Shown here: piece after piece, positions 42,935 to 54,115 of the stretch
Numbering within the stretch: the stretch's first letter is position 1
Layout of the letters: every line of letters begins with the position of its first letter
Assembly: GCA_025685495.1 (NCBI GenBank)
Contig: JAJNMT010000215.1
Span: forward strand, 186,001 to 250,000
DNA from: Huntiella abstrusa
Lineage: Eukaryota; Ascomycota; Sordariomycetes; Microascales; Ceratocystidaceae
Length of the DNA: 64,000 bases
Reading direction: 5' to 3'
Notes under the pieces: generated by a model
Database searches by the model: none
Told to the model about the DNA's origin: nothing
What the model saw: the letters and a program-made list of their open reading frames with translations, nothing else
Position numbers and translations under genes: made by a program

Positions 42935-45900
42935 TGTGACTTCAAGTGATGACGAAAGAGAAAGAACAAAGATAGGAAAGAGTCGTTACTTCAGTGATAG
43001 TCGTGTCAAGAGAATGGCGGTGCTTCGAGATCCGGCGGAGTCTTGGTAGTAGATAGAATTTGGGCTGGAAAGAAAGATGGATAGAGAGAGAATAGAAAGA
43101 AAAGAAACGAGGCAAAGGAATGTTGCAGACGAGAGTTTGACCAAACCAGTTGGGGTGAGAACTCGTAGGTTGGGTGCGTAAAAGGCGAAAAGAAAAAGCC
43201 GTGTTAATGAAAGACAGTAGAAACACTACCGAAGATGCAGAAGATTGTGAATGTTTTGAAGAATGTAGCGTAAGAAGAAGAAGAAGACGGTGGGGTGGGA
43301 GGAAAACAGCTTATTAAGTAAAGAAATGTAAAACAATAGCTACCGGAGACAAATCAAAAGAGGAAATAAGAAGAGAAGAAAGCTAAAAAGCGGCTTTTTT
43401 TATATGTTTTAAGTTGTTTTGTAAGTCCATTGACCAGACGGAAGACTGGGAAACGAGATATATATATATATACATAGATACATACATATTGGTTGTGTCA
43501 GAGGTCCTCTAGTCGATAAATCCACTTAATTAGGGGGCCGGATAAAACATGTAAAACATGTGGAAACAAGAAAAAAAGAAACCAACGCACGTTTCGGGTC
43601 GTTGTTTTCCAGCATTGTCGTTGAAAAACAGTAGGGTTATACATACCCTGACGTCACAACGGTGGTGTCACAGACACTATTGAAGGATTGGCCATACTAG
43701 TGGACGGGATACGGACTAGGGTTAATTTGAATTTTTTGGCTGTACCTGGCTGGGATTCAGGGTACATAGTAGGGTAGGCCAGGGACCTGCGATTTTAAGC
43801 GGCGGTATCATCGACGGGAGGGTCAGTGTTAGCCTTGTTGAAAACGTCGGTTGGCATGATTGGCGGAAACAAAAGAGGGAAAGGAAGCGAGGTTTCAGTT
43901 GAGAATACAAGAAAGAATCGGACAAAGTGAATACCAAAGACTTATTACCATGGAGTCCTCAACGCCACCGTGTTTTGAGAAACCAAGAGAGAGGTTCTTT
44001 CCTCCCGATGTTAGGGTTTTTTTTCCAACTGGATTGAACTGAACTGAGCTGTTGCCCTTTTCACTTTTCGTGATTGTGGGACAGTTTGACGCCACGGCGC
44101 CACGAGATAGACGCCACGGTTTTGTAGATTGGGAGGACAGAGAGGAGGGGTAACAGTGCAGAGGGACGGGCCTGAGACCGGATGGTGGTTTGATCTACTG
44201 GTTGACAAAACTCAATTCGCGGGCATGGACGGTGATCGACTGCCACTGGGGCAAATGTTAAAACCGCACAGAGGCTACGGGTACCGTGCACATGTCTAGT
44301 GAGTGAATGATATGTACATAGATAACGGAAAAACAATGAGTCTCGATTCTAAACTGTCATGGCCATGTTCTTTTTTCCAAAGCAGCCTTGCAATTTTCTG
44401 GTTCCGGTTTCTATTCACCTGTCTATTCACTGAAACCGGACATCTTGTTTGTTTGGTTTCAGGGTCGTTGGGTCTCCTTTGTGCCTTGCCTTGTGACTTG
44501 ACTAACTTTGTCTCCGATATTGGCTACTTTCTTCCTCCCTTGGCTCTTGGCTTGCAAAGACCCACAACAAGGGACATATTTCCCTAGACACGACAGCTTA
44601 TGCAGGAACAAATGTCTTGTTGTAATGGCGCCTTTGTTTATATTGCAAACCATGTGTCTGTCCGATGTCGTACGGAATCCATCTTGTGCCTTGTCAAGCC
44701 ATCCACTAATAGTTTGCCCATTGTACTTTTCTTTCCGGTTGTCACACCTTTGGTTGTTTCTAGTTCGCCTCCTTGGTCCTGTCTTCCATGTTCTCGTCAA
44801 TCATCATCATCATCACGACTACCAAGACCATTGTACGTATATCCCTTCCTAACCCGAGAATCCTTCACCTTCCAAAATAAGAAACCCTCTGTTTTCTCCC
44901 ATTAGCCAATCCCAAACATCTTCATCCCATCTCAAGAAACTACCAAACAACACTCGCCTATCACTATCCAGCAAAATTTCACACAACTCCACGAGACTTC
45001 AACACAAGACAAAGTCCACAGTCGTTTCACAACAACCCCTGTCTCTCTCCACCCGGGACCAGCCCAACCAGCTAAACCCACGAACAGACGGTTTTCCAGC
45101 CTCTATGTAAGGCCTACTCCATGTGCATACAAGTCGACTTCCTAAATAGGAATAAATATCTGCATGCATGGAGTACTTGCGTTTTCAGTGCCTGACTATA
45201 TATGTCTTGTCTGTATGGCAATACTGTGTGTAGTGTCCCCGTGCATAGGGCTTTGGCCTCCACCTCAAGTAGTCTTTTATTCTCTTTGCCTGCCCGACCT
45301 CCCATCTCTAAACACAAGACCGAACAAACAATCTGTTCCGCAGTCCTTGTCCGTCGTCTTACCGCATCCCTTCTTCTCGTCCTGTCCTCTGCAGAAAAGA
45401 CCCACCTCATGCACATCACACCTTATTCCCACCAAACTGTAACAAGCCAATGTGTTTGATCCAATCTTCAGACTACCACAATCCCGTGTCATCATCCACC
45501 AAAAGCAGGAGGAGAAGAAACATTCTTTCTTGTCATGAACCCTATGGAACCTGATAAACCCTTCCATGGAAACACTTTGGCCTGCCTGTTTCCTGTTTGA
45601 GAGCTGTTTCTTTTTTCAGGACACCCGTTTATGCGCATAGCCTCGAAAAAGGGGCCGTATAGTTAATGCCCGGTGGCGGTTTATCCAAAAGATAGAAGGC
45701 GATGACGTGGATGAAATCGTCATGTTTATGCTAAGAGTCCAAATAACGGAAAACATGTTTTCCAAACCTCTTAGCTATGTATGTACCACAAAATCTATAA
45801 TTGCCCTTCTTAGACCTCTTTCTTTCTTTCTTTCCTCCGCCTCCTTCCTTCACGATATATCCCGGCTCCCGACAAACCAACATCCGACACCGTACCTCAC

Positions 45901-46558
45901 CGACGTGAAACTATCCACGAAACTAGTCCCGTCATCCCGCAACCCACCCAGAACTCTATTTTCCAACCCCATAAACTAAACCCACATCCCGTAAGTACGG
46001 CCCCCAGTCAAAGTGACCCCAGACGTCGCTTGTTTCACCCATCACACGCGACGCTCGGGGTTTACACACCTTAGTCTGGTCTATTCTCTGTACAGACTCG
46101 TCCAGAACATCCCATTTATGTACATATGTATGTACATTCCATTTCCAAACGAAACGCCAGTTACTGCCTCGATTTATCCCGTCCCTGACATCAATTGGGA
46201 AACATTATGCTACCTCCTTTTAATTTCCTAGGTCCATGTATAGAAACAACCCGTCATCCCATCTCCGACACAGAAGGAAAAAAAAAACTCTCCTCGTTGC
46301 CCCGAAACTAACTATTCAGGGCACAGCTGTGAGCGACTTCTTGTTGCCCGGCGCACGGCCTAGACTATCGTGAATGGGATGAACTCTTAGTGTGTGTATG
46401 ACGAGTGTGTCAATAGAATCCTCTGAACCGATATATCACCATCGAGAAACACCTCATATCGCAAGATTGTCCAATTAAGGAAGGCACTCAAAATCTTGTA
46501 ATCTTTTGTACTACATACAGAAATACATGCATACATACGTAAACCTACCGGGCATGTC
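42935..46558. other. Large spacer upstream of the Myb-like gene
   Basis: About 3.6 kb without a supportable gene. It holds the Myb-like gene's leader and promoter and the RAD5 3' end. It includes a TA/CATA tract (43457-43488), several TTAGGG-like pieces (43634, 43717, 44013) and TACATATGTATGTACAT at 46121-46137. Frames at 44303-44905 and 45114-45567 lack ATG-domain structure and codon bias. Confidence 0.45.
43457..43488. repeat. TA/CATA simple repeat
   Basis: A run of alternating TA followed by CATAGATACATACATA, upstream of the Myb-like gene. Confidence 0.8.
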
Positions 46559-49500
46559 TTAACCGTTGAGTAACTCCCGGATATCCTCGATACGCGCCAC
46601 CTTCTTTTCTTCCTCGCCCATCATTCCCAAGCTACTGGCGATGAACTTCTTTCGTTCTTGAATCTTCAACATGCGTTTTTCAACACTGCCTTTGACGATG
46701 AATCGAACCACTTTGACTTCCTCCGTCTGTCCCATACGATGAACCCGGTCAATAGCCTGAGCCTCAACGGCATAACTCCACCACGGATCCATCATATATA
46801 CTGCCCGTGCACATGTCAAGTTGAGCCCAACACCACCGGCCTTCAGCGAAAGAAGTAACACCGTGAACCGGGAAGAAGAGGCAAACGAAGAAAGTACAGA
46901 AGCTCGTTGTTTCTGAGCAAGTGACCCATCAAGACGAAGGAACTTGATATTTGCCCGAGAGAGAGCTGGCTCGATGATGGAAAGAAAAGAGGTGAACTGG
47001 GAGAACACAACCACCTTTGCAGCGGGAAGATCTTTCCGAAGGGCTCGGAGATGGCTGATGAGAGCCATGACCTTAGATGAGGAATCATGGGTGCCCAGCC
47101 GTTGGAGACTAATACGGCCTCCGGTGGCCTTGGTGTCTTCGGCTATCAACTTCCCCTGCGTCTCATCTATTAAATTCTCCTCCTCCTCGTCATCATACCG
47201 CACAACTTCATAAATCTCTCTTGTCTGAATCTCCTTCCGACATGTGACACAAGTCGGTACTTTGCCCTTGTCTGTTTCTCTCCTCATGTACTCCAACAAA
47301 CACTTCTTGCACGTAGAATGCCAGCACCCTGTAACCGTTTGTTCCTCCATTGGTTCTTCCGCACAAATGGGGCATTCAGCTTCCGACTCCTTCCGGATCT
47401 CGGCCAAAGCATGGGCACCAAATGCGGCGGCTGGGGTCTCACCATCTTCAACCACTGTTGATTGGAACTTGGATACCAGGGCGTCGAGGTCCATGTCGTC
47501 GTGAAGACCGTCGGCGTTGTCAACTGCTTGTTTGGCTTCGGTTGCTTGGGCTACGAGATCCTGGTTGCGAATTAGAATGGGGTGACAGCACACTTGGCGA
47601 AGTCGCGTAATCTGGGCAAAGATGCTAGTGTAGGCTCGACCCACAGTACCATTTGCTTCGTTCTCAAGTAGACTTGTCTGCGCAGTGGCTAACACATGGT
47701 CGTAAATAGCACGTTCAGTCTCTGACAACTCAACCTCGACAATATCCACAGTCTTGGCTGGTAAGGGCACTAACGGCTCACCAGTCGGAGTCTTCATATC
47801 CTTTGTCCGACGCATGACTAGCGGTTCTAGAACGGTCTGTACCACATCCAAAGCTCGAACAAAGTTGCGTGCCTCGAATGGCAGCGTGATAAACGTCCTC
47901 CAATAGGCAAACGTATTCCATGGCTCAACACCGAGGAACCGCACAAGACTGAAGAGATCTTCCAGTCTGTTGACAACCGGTGTACCTGTCAGAGCCCATC
48001 GATGAGTAGCCGCTAGGGCGTAACAAGCCTTGGCTGTCTTGCTTGCGCGGTTCTTGATCGTGTGGGCTTCATCAAGGATAACACGGAAAAAGTGCAGGGA
48101 AAAGAGTCCATTGTGATACGTCTTATCTCCATTACGCGCCGCAAGAGCCGTGAACTCCGACAAAACCACACCATACGATGTAATAAGCACATCCGGCGCC
48201 GAAGGCCCCGTACACAAAGCCTGAAGATTCGAAGATTTATCAGTGCCGTAGTAGACCTGTGCCCTGACAGTTCCATCCCGACTCGCCTTGAGTGCCTCCG
48301 AATGCCACTGTGCCAACAGCGACAAAGGCGCAATAACCAACGTCGTATGCTTCGCAGGTTGCACGGGATCCTTGCGAACAGCCATGATATCAAACACGTC
48401 GATCGGTTCAGGTCTCCGCTTATTTTCTGTTTTGACATCTGGAAGATCGCCAGCGACTCGTTCCGCATAATGCGGGCGATGTGAATGGACCAGACTAAGC
48501 ATTTGAATGGTTTTGCCCAAACCCATTTCATCAGCAAGAATTCCACCCAAGCATGTTGACTCTTGCGTTTGGAACTGTAGACTCATCTCGCCCGAGTATG
48601 GGTTAACATAGAAAAAGGGTTCCTGCTCTTCGCTCGTCTCCGGTAAAGGTTTCCCATCAGCATCCGTCGTGGGCCATGCATATTTCTCCCAAAGCGGATG
48701 TAACGATTCGCCTCTAACTGCCTGATCTCGTTCCCGCCCAATCATCCAATGTAGCGATTGTCGCTGGTACGGTCTCAAATTCATAGCAAACGTCTCCGCC
48801 GGTTCTGCCTCTGGCGTGTCAAAGTCGAACGATTGCGCCTTGGCATATAGGGCATCTAGCTGCCCTTGTTCTAGCTCTGCACCATCTTCTTCTTCAACTG
48901 GCGCTTGTGATAGAAGTGGGAAACTCTGTGTTGACGGTGTGGATGTTTGTGCTGTCTTTTTCTGCTCGTCTAGTTCCGCCGCTGCTAGGAGATTCTCACG
49001 TTGCGCGACAATGTCGGCTTCTGATTCACCTGTAGCACCGGACCCGCGGGCGACAGGGAGGAGATTGGTTTCTTTGAAAAGCCGGACGAGTGCGACCTGG
49101 CGGAGACGGAGATTCCGCTCGGCGTCCGTCTCTTCCTGCTCAAAGTGTGACGTCTGCTTATCCGACAGATCAAACTGTTGCGAATCAAAGGCCGAACTCA
49201 ATAACTCAGCCGTCAACTGCAAGAAGAGAGTGTCATTGGTTCTTACCCTCTCTGGCGCATAAACCACCGTCCCTGAGAATCTTGCCACCTTCAGATCCAT
49301 CAAAGTCGATATCCACGACGCCGCATCTTTGTCCAATCTCCCAACTTCAGTCCCGTCCACCTTCGTGATGCGCACCATGATATCCGCCTTGCCCTTACTT
49401 CTCCCCGACTTGATCATGACCTTCTGTCTCTCAATCTTGACTTTCTCCCCGTAACTCAACACTCGCACTCCACTCCTCGTAGCCCAACCCTCCACTCCAA

Positions 49501-50215
49501 AAACTCCAAGATACCTCCCCGTAGCCTCCTTCCCCGGCTTCTGCGCAGCCTCCTTCCACATCCTCACAGCAAGCCCATTGGTTTTCGCTGCTGTTGCGGC
49601 CCGTTTTTGTTCCACCTCAAGACGCTTCCATGTACCGTCAAAGTACATGTTAACAGCGAGTTCTAGGTTCTCTCCGCAATGCGCCTTCAAAAGGTTCATG
49701 GTCTTCTTCGGTACCTTGCCACCAACGAACGCTTCGAAAGTGGCGTCGTCAAAGGCTATTGGTTCGGGGGTAGGCATTCGGGGAGCGGCCGGCGCTGGTG
49801 GTGGTGGTGGTTGTCGAGGTGGCTGCGATGTTGGGAGGGCGGGTATTTGTTCAATATCGTCATTAAGAGCAGATTCGTATCGGTCGTCGTCATCGTTGTT
49901 CTGTGCTACAAACATGAAGTCCTCGTCGGTAAACTCTCCACCGAGATCATACTCGTCGATTTCTGGTGGTGCTGGTCGCTTCAGGCTGTTGATAGCCTCT
50001 TCTTCTTTAATTGCTGGTTCAACTTTGACTGGGGTCTTAGCCGGTGGTGGTGCAGCCCGGGTGAAGAAGCGCTTCGGTTCCGGTTTCTGCGGCTCGTCTA
50101 TTACTACTACTTTCGGGCCTAGTGGCGCAAGGTAAGACTCTGCCAAAGCCGTGGTGTCAACAGCCGAGTCGGCCAGCCGGGGCCGTTTTGATGGAGGGTC
50201 GGTATGGCCGGTCAT
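46559..50215 (-). CDS. RAD5: Rad5/HLTF, SWI2/SNF2 ATPase and RING ubiquitin ligase
   Basis: Post-replication repair enzyme that recruits Ubc13-Mms2 to K63-polyubiquitylate PCNA and remodels stalled forks. A single exon of 1218 residues (yeast Rad5 has 1169). Order of parts: a disordered N-terminus with KRFFTRAAPPP; a UBA-like segment near 165-195; a HIRAN domain at about 233-345 (GRYLGVFGVEGWATRSG); the SNF2 core with Walker A ADEMGLGKT (561-569) and DEAH (715-718); a C3HC4 RING at 948-992 (CPIC, CWHSTC, KKCLLEY, CVTC); and the C-terminal helicase lobe (VVFSQFTSFLSIIEPAL, LLSLKAGGVGLNLT, QAIDRVHRMGQ). The RING embedded inside the helicase is the family signature. All catalytic residues are present. 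Confidence 0.95.
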   Translation of the reverse strand: MTGHTDPPSKRPRLADSAVDTTALAESYLAPLGPKVVVIDEPQKPEPKRFFTRAAPPPAKTPVKVEPAIKEEEAINSLKRPAPPEIDEYDLGGEFTDEDFMFVAQNNDDDDRYESALNDDIEQIPALPTSQPPRQPPPPPAPAAPRMPTPEPIAFDDATFEAFVGGKVPKKTMNLLKAHCGENLELAVNMYFDGTWKRLEVEQKRAATAAKTNGLAVRMWKEAAQKPGKEATGRYLGVFGVEGWATRSGVRVLSYGEKVKIERQKVMIKSGRSKGKADIMVRITKVDGTEVGRLDKDAASWISTLMDLKVARFSGTVVYAPERVRTNDTLFLQLTAELLSSAFDSQQFDLSDKQTSHFEQEETDAERNLRLRQVALVRLFKETNLLPVARGSGATGESEADIVAQRENLLAAAELDEQKKTAQTSTPSTQSFPLLSQAPVEEEDGAELEQGQLDALYAKAQSFDFDTPEAEPAETFAMNLRPYQRQSLHWMIGRERDQAVRGESLHPLWEKYAWPTTDADGKPLPETSEEQEPFFYVNPYSGEMSLQFQTQESTCLGGILADEMGLGKTIQMLSLVHSHRPHYAERVAGDLPDVKTENKRRPEPIDVFDIMAVRKDPVQPAKHTTLVIAPLSLLAQWHSEALKASRDGTVRAQVYYGTDKSSNLQALCTGPSAPDVLITSYGVVLSEFTALAARNGDKTYHNGLFSLHFFRVILDEAHTIKNRASKTAKACYALAATHRWALTGTPVVNRLEDLFSLVRFLGVEPWNTFAYWRTFITLPFEARNFVRALDVVQTVLEPLVMRRTKDMKTPTGEPLVPLPAKTVDIVEVELSETERAIYDHVLATAQTSLLENEANGTVGRAYTSIFAQITRLRQVCCHPILIRNQDLVAQATEAKQAVDNADGLHDDMDLDALVSKFQSTVVEDGETPAAAFGAHALAEIRKESEAECPICAEEPMEEQTVTGCWHSTCKKCLLEYMRRETDKGKVPTCVTCRKEIQTREIYEVVRYDDEEEENLIDETQGKLIAEDTKATGGRISLQRLGTHDSSSKVMALISHLRALRKDLPAAKVVVFSQFTSFLSIIEPALSRANIKFLRLDGSLAQKQRASVLSSFASSSRFTVLLLSLKAGGVGLNLTCARAVYMMDPWWSYAVEAQAIDRVHRMGQTEEVKVVRFIVKGSVEKRMLKIQERKKFIASSLGMMGEEEKKVARIEDIRELLNG

Positions 50216-50569
50216 TAGGAATAAGTTATATAGTCTATGGTCTATGGTATATCGTCAATCATTTAAAAACGTTAATATGAAACGAATGTGGCGGGAGATA
50301 TTGCCCTGCTGTGTGTATATCAAAAGAGGGACGGAGTCTGGTAACAAAAAAAAACAAATAAACAGGCAGCATCATCCTTCGTCCGTCACTTAGCAGCGTA
50401 ACGCTAACTCCGCCGCGAAGCGTGCAGCACTTTGCACGCAGTCACGTGATAGCGCAAAACGGACATAGAACCCTAATCTGGGTTACCGTCATACACATTG
50501 AATGGCTGTCTGTATGTTATGTATTTGAGTCTGTAGCTCTATAAGTCTGTACTTGATGAATGATCTGTC
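50216..50569. promoter_or_regulatory. RAD5 promoter with CACGTG and telo-box
   Basis: The spacer contains an E-box TCACGTGA (core 50443-50448) and, 25 bp on, GAACCCTAATC (50469-50479), a telo-box-like motif. Both lie 230-265 bp upstream of the RAD5 start. Function is inferred from motif only. Confidence 0.35.
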
Positions 50570-51710
50570 TTAAAACATCTTCGTTTTATTAGCCTTCCAC
50601 ATTCTCCATCCCACCTCCCAATTGCGCTTCACGTTAAACGGGTTGAAATCGGCCTTTTGTAGATTTTCAAGATAGCCGGCTGCCACCGCCGCTTCAATGT
50701 AGGCACCGAAAGCCGGCTTACTGGTTGCCCAATCAACACGGTTCTGCTCACTCTGGTAGTTCCGTGTACCCGCATACTCAAAGGCATGACCGCCTTCTCG
50801 TCCATCCTGGAATGCCTGGAGAAGTTCTCGGGCGGTAACGAGGTGACTGTTCGCCCGCGCGGCAACTTCAAAGACGGCATCAACCAGCTCTGGAGTCGCT
50901 TTTTTCTTTCGGAAAATAGTCTCTTCTTTCACTCCACACTGGCCCATGATATCGAGTGGGAGTAAAAGAACCGGTGGCCGGATTTGGCCGGAGAGAGTTG
51001 GTTGTGGGGTAGCAAGTATTGGGACACCTCTAAGTACAGCGACGATTCCGAGGCACTTGCCGATGTGACTGGCAATATGGTCCGCTTCTGTACTTTGAAT
51101 TCCCGAGGTAGCAAGGGCGCTATACATTATGTTGGAATAAATCTTTTCGCCCATGTCCTCCAGGTGGCTCAACGAAATGTAGGGTTGATTATCCATCATT
51201 TCGCTGCGCGCGCGGATTAGAGCGAGGGCCCAGTGCTTCAGCATTGTAAAGCTAAGCTCTTCATGTTCTCTTTTAGCTCGGCGAAGGCCATAAGCCAGGA
51301 GAATACAGATTGGCTCTCGCGGGGGGGCTCCATCAAAGGTTTCTTGAATTGCATCTCTCCAGAACGCTGCCCTGGCGGCTCGAAGTTCTGGCGTCGGTAC
51401 AGTATCCGGCAACTGGAGAAGCTCCGCGTTCAATGACCGTAATGCGAGATAGAGCGGACGAGAAGACCTGAGAAGGAACTGGGAGACCATGATAGAAGGC
51501 CGATCGATTTTCCTGGGAAGAGTTAGTGGAGCTGAAGGATGGTGTCAGGACGGGTCGGACCAACTCAAGCTGTGTTTCGCAATAGTCCCAGGCACGGTCA
51601 ACATCCGCCGGGTCAACGTAAGCTGGAGCCGGGGTGTGGATTAGCTGGAAGCGGGGTACCCCGCTCGCCCGTCGGAGGGCCAAGTTGACCGGGCGAAGTA
51701 GTCTCATCAT
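50570..51710 (-). CDS. NDUFAF6-like complex I assembly factor (squalene/phytoene synthase fold)
   Basis: Mitochondrial protein of the NDUFAF6 group: a phytoene-synthase fold without synthase activity, needed to assemble respiratory complex I. The first part, 51710-51556, encodes an Arg-rich presequence (MMRLLRPVNLALRRASGVPR) and DVDRAWDYCETQLELVR. The second, 51512-50570, encodes KIDRPSIMVSQFLLRSSRPL, YLALRSLNAELLQLPDTV and the rest of the fold, ending at residue 365. These two pieces clearly belong together, but the 43 nt between them begin AC (or GA), not GT; the nearest GT donors give the wrong phase. So there is either a non-canonical intron or a small sequence error. The internal ATG at 51491 could start a shortened 306-residue product lacking the presequence. 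The family call is fairly firm and the start structure is uncertain. Confidence 0.8.
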
Positions 51711-52038
51711 GAGCGCATGTGTAAGTATCAAGAGAAAGTCAAAACCCTAATAGGATAAATTGACCAAACAAGTCGAAGAAATGTCAATTGCAGCCTCTTT
51801 TTCACAATTAACGCCACTTTCTACAGCCACGATTTTACTCCAACAGAAAATTCCAATGGTATACCAGATTGAGAAAAGCTATGCTGGGGTATCACGTGTG
51901 TCCTGCTGTGAGGGTTAGGGTCCGTGAAAAATCAGTGGGGCTTTATCGATATGTGGTGACGGCGGACGACATGATGATTTTGGGTGGTGTTGAGTATCGC
52001 GATAATTGGTTGGTTTCGTTGGAGAAAACATATTCACG
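51711..52038. promoter_or_regulatory. Divergent promoter of two mitochondrial-protein genes
   Basis: A 328-bp spacer shared by the NDUFAF6-like gene and bS6m. It carries AAAACCCTAATAGG (about 51744-51757) and an E-box TATCACGTGTG (core 51893-51898). Shared mitochondrial roles make co-regulation plausible; this is inference. Confidence 0.4.
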
Positions 52039-52503
52039 ATGCTTTATGAAATGATTGGCATTGTAAGTTTACGAGGGTACTCACTTTTTCCGCGCGCGAA
52101 AAGCTAACACCGATCCGCAGGTCCGTCCCGGCAAACTTGCCGAGGTCAAGGAGTAAGTTCCCCAGTCTCACCACCCGGCCAATCGCATGCTAACGTAGGC
52201 AGAATTGCTACGGCCATCGGCCAACTTGTTCTCCGCGGCAACGGCGTTGTCCGGTCCATTGACAACTGGGGTGTTTACGACCTGCCAAACCCCGTGGTTC
52301 GCCACCAAATTCAGTACCGGGAGGGTCTCCACTTTGTTATGCGTTATGATGCCTCGCCGGCGGTGCATGAGGCTATTCGGAGTAACATGCGGATGGACCC
52401 AAGAGTGGTGCGGTCTACGCATGTTAGACTGGGTGACGGGTCGTTGAAGAGCTTGGCGCAGTATGGCCAGATTAGATGGCCTGGAAAGGATGCGACACAG
52501 TAG
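52039..52503 (+). CDS. MRP17: Mitochondrial small ribosomal subunit protein bS6m
   Basis: Mitochondrial homologue of bacterial ribosomal protein S6. Three exons, 52039-52062 (only 24 nt), 52121-52152 (32 nt) and 52203-52503, join in phase to 118 residues. Introns have GTAAGT donors, CTAAC branches and GCAG acceptors. The protein begins MLYEMIGIVRPGKLAEVKEI, the S6 first strand and helix, and continues GVVRSIDNWGVYDLPNPV and HFVMRYDASPAVHEAI, matching the S6 fold. Two tiny exons hide the N-terminus from ORF-based searches. The gene symbol follows yeast. Convergent with DCN1, 90 bp apart. Confidence 0.92.
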
Positions 52504-52593
52504 AGTTGTTGGGAGAAAATGTATATTACTTTGTTTTATTAGGAGTAGATTGTATGAATGGGTATTTGATTTCAAGGCGTCTATTGTCATAGA

Positions 52594-53665
52594 TTAAATG
52601 TCAAGGTAGTCGTCATCTTCAGCTCTGGGATCTCCATACTTGGAGTAAAACCACTGAACGAACTCGTCAATCACACTTGGCCACGAAGCCTCTTCATTCC
52701 AAAACGCCAAATCCGCCTTGTCACCTTCCATACTCTTATACGCAAACTCCAGAGTTTGATACCACATGTCCTTGTTCACACTTCTGGCATGATTCTCCTG
52801 CAGATATGCTGACCAGATGGCCAACCAGTCACGGTCACCCGACTTCCACTGAAGACCTGGTGGGGCAAAGAGAATAGACCAGTACAAAAGAGCAGTGTCT
52901 ATCGGGAGGGCCTTCTGGTCTGGCTCACGACCGATGGTGAAGACATGGCGGTAGACACGGGTAAAGAGGGCTCGATCGGTGGCGAGGGAGGCCGTTCGGG
53001 ACTTTAGGTATGCTGCTTGGCCGGGGAAGGTGGAGCCAACGCTACGGGATGTTAGTATAGCTAGGACGGGAATTTGAAACCGGGTATACGTACCCCATGT
53101 GTGCCCAGAGCTCAAAGAATCCTTCGACGGTGATAGAGCCGATATTAGGAGCTTTCAAAGCCTCGAGGGCGACAAACATCTCGGCGGTCTCGAGGTCGAC
53201 TTCGAGAATGTTGACCAGGTAGTTCATGGTGGAATCGACGGAGAGGGTTTCTGGTGTATCACCGGGGGAGGCTGGAACTGTTAAAAACTCATACATCAAG
53301 ACGCAAGTATAGTCACATACTCTGTAGAGAGGCCCATAGTGCTTTCAGCTCTTTGCTTGGCCCGAGGGTCCTGGTGGTGCAAGTGTTAGGCTTCGGTGAT
53401 GGCGGTATAAGGTGTGTCCAACCCCGGACTTCTAGAAATTCCAATATGGATTTAGTTCAACTCACTTTCTGATCGCTTTTGTAACATCCCAATTGGCAGC
53501 GATAAGAATCTGTAAGCCAAGTTAGTGTATGCACTCCCAGTCATCTTGATGTACCCAACCAAAACACACCGTGATGGCCTCCGCTTGTGGCACAGGTATA
53601 ACATTTCGAAACTGTGCTATCGCCTGTGTTTGTCTCGCATCCGGGTAGAACATGCGTGAACTCAT
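52594..53665 (-). CDS. DCN1: Dcn1-like cullin neddylation protein
   Basis: Scaffold E3 that promotes Nedd8/Rub1 attachment to cullins, so activating cullin-RING ubiquitin ligases. Five exons, 53665-53570, 53509-53466, 53370-53321, 53277-53094 and 53041-52594, give 241 residues. Every junction has GTGTGT, GTGAGT, GTATGT or GTACGT donors and AG acceptors, and phases agree. The N-terminus has a UBA-like segment (QTQAIAQFRNVIPVPQAEAI, LIAANWDVTKAIRK). The PONY domain covers the rest: ELKALWASLQI, VDSTMNYLVNILEVDLET, GFFELWAHMGVG, FTRVYRHVFTIGR, LLYWSILFAP and PSVIDEFVQWFYSK. The acidic end DDDYLDI fits the family. The 44- and 50-nt exons were located by phase and branch point. For exon 3, the acceptor after CTAACACTTGCACCACCAG is the only one that preserves frame. 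Confidence 0.88.
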
Positions 53666-54115
53666 TTTATTCAAAGGTATACTACAGACTCCGCTCATAA
53701 AAACAAAAAAATGGAGGACTGCTCAGCGTATTGCGATTTCTGACGTTCGGATGGAGTGACGTAGGGTTGCGGTTTAGCAAAAAGGGGCAGTGCGGGGTAC
53801 GGTGTGTGAACTGTGCTGTTGGGGGAGCGATGGCGCTGTAGCACAGTGTTTATAGTGGACGGGACCTGTAAATTGATTTCCATCGCGACGAGCGCGAAAC
53901 CACTTTACACGCCAGGATTTTGGGATTTTAATTGTATGCGACAAGCACAGAAAACGAGTTGGATATATCGTCTGATTTTTTAAGGATTTCTTAGGGACAT
54001 TTTGGTTAGATTTTATAGATTGAAAAGGACTTGATTTTCTAGTAGCAGCCTACTCCTCAGTTACATCTACATACTTGCTCGACCCACACGATTTCTTTGA
54101 CAAGCTCCCCTCACA
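53666..54115. other. Divergent promoter between DCN1 and DPB11
   Basis: A 450-bp spacer with no gene. AT-rich in the half nearest DPB11. A 62-codon minus frame at 53695-53883 has no features. Confidence 0.45.

Noticed and set aside
44303..44905. Plus-strand frames in the spacer before RAD5
   Set aside because: Overlapping frames on both strands, no domain, no splice structure, no codon bias.
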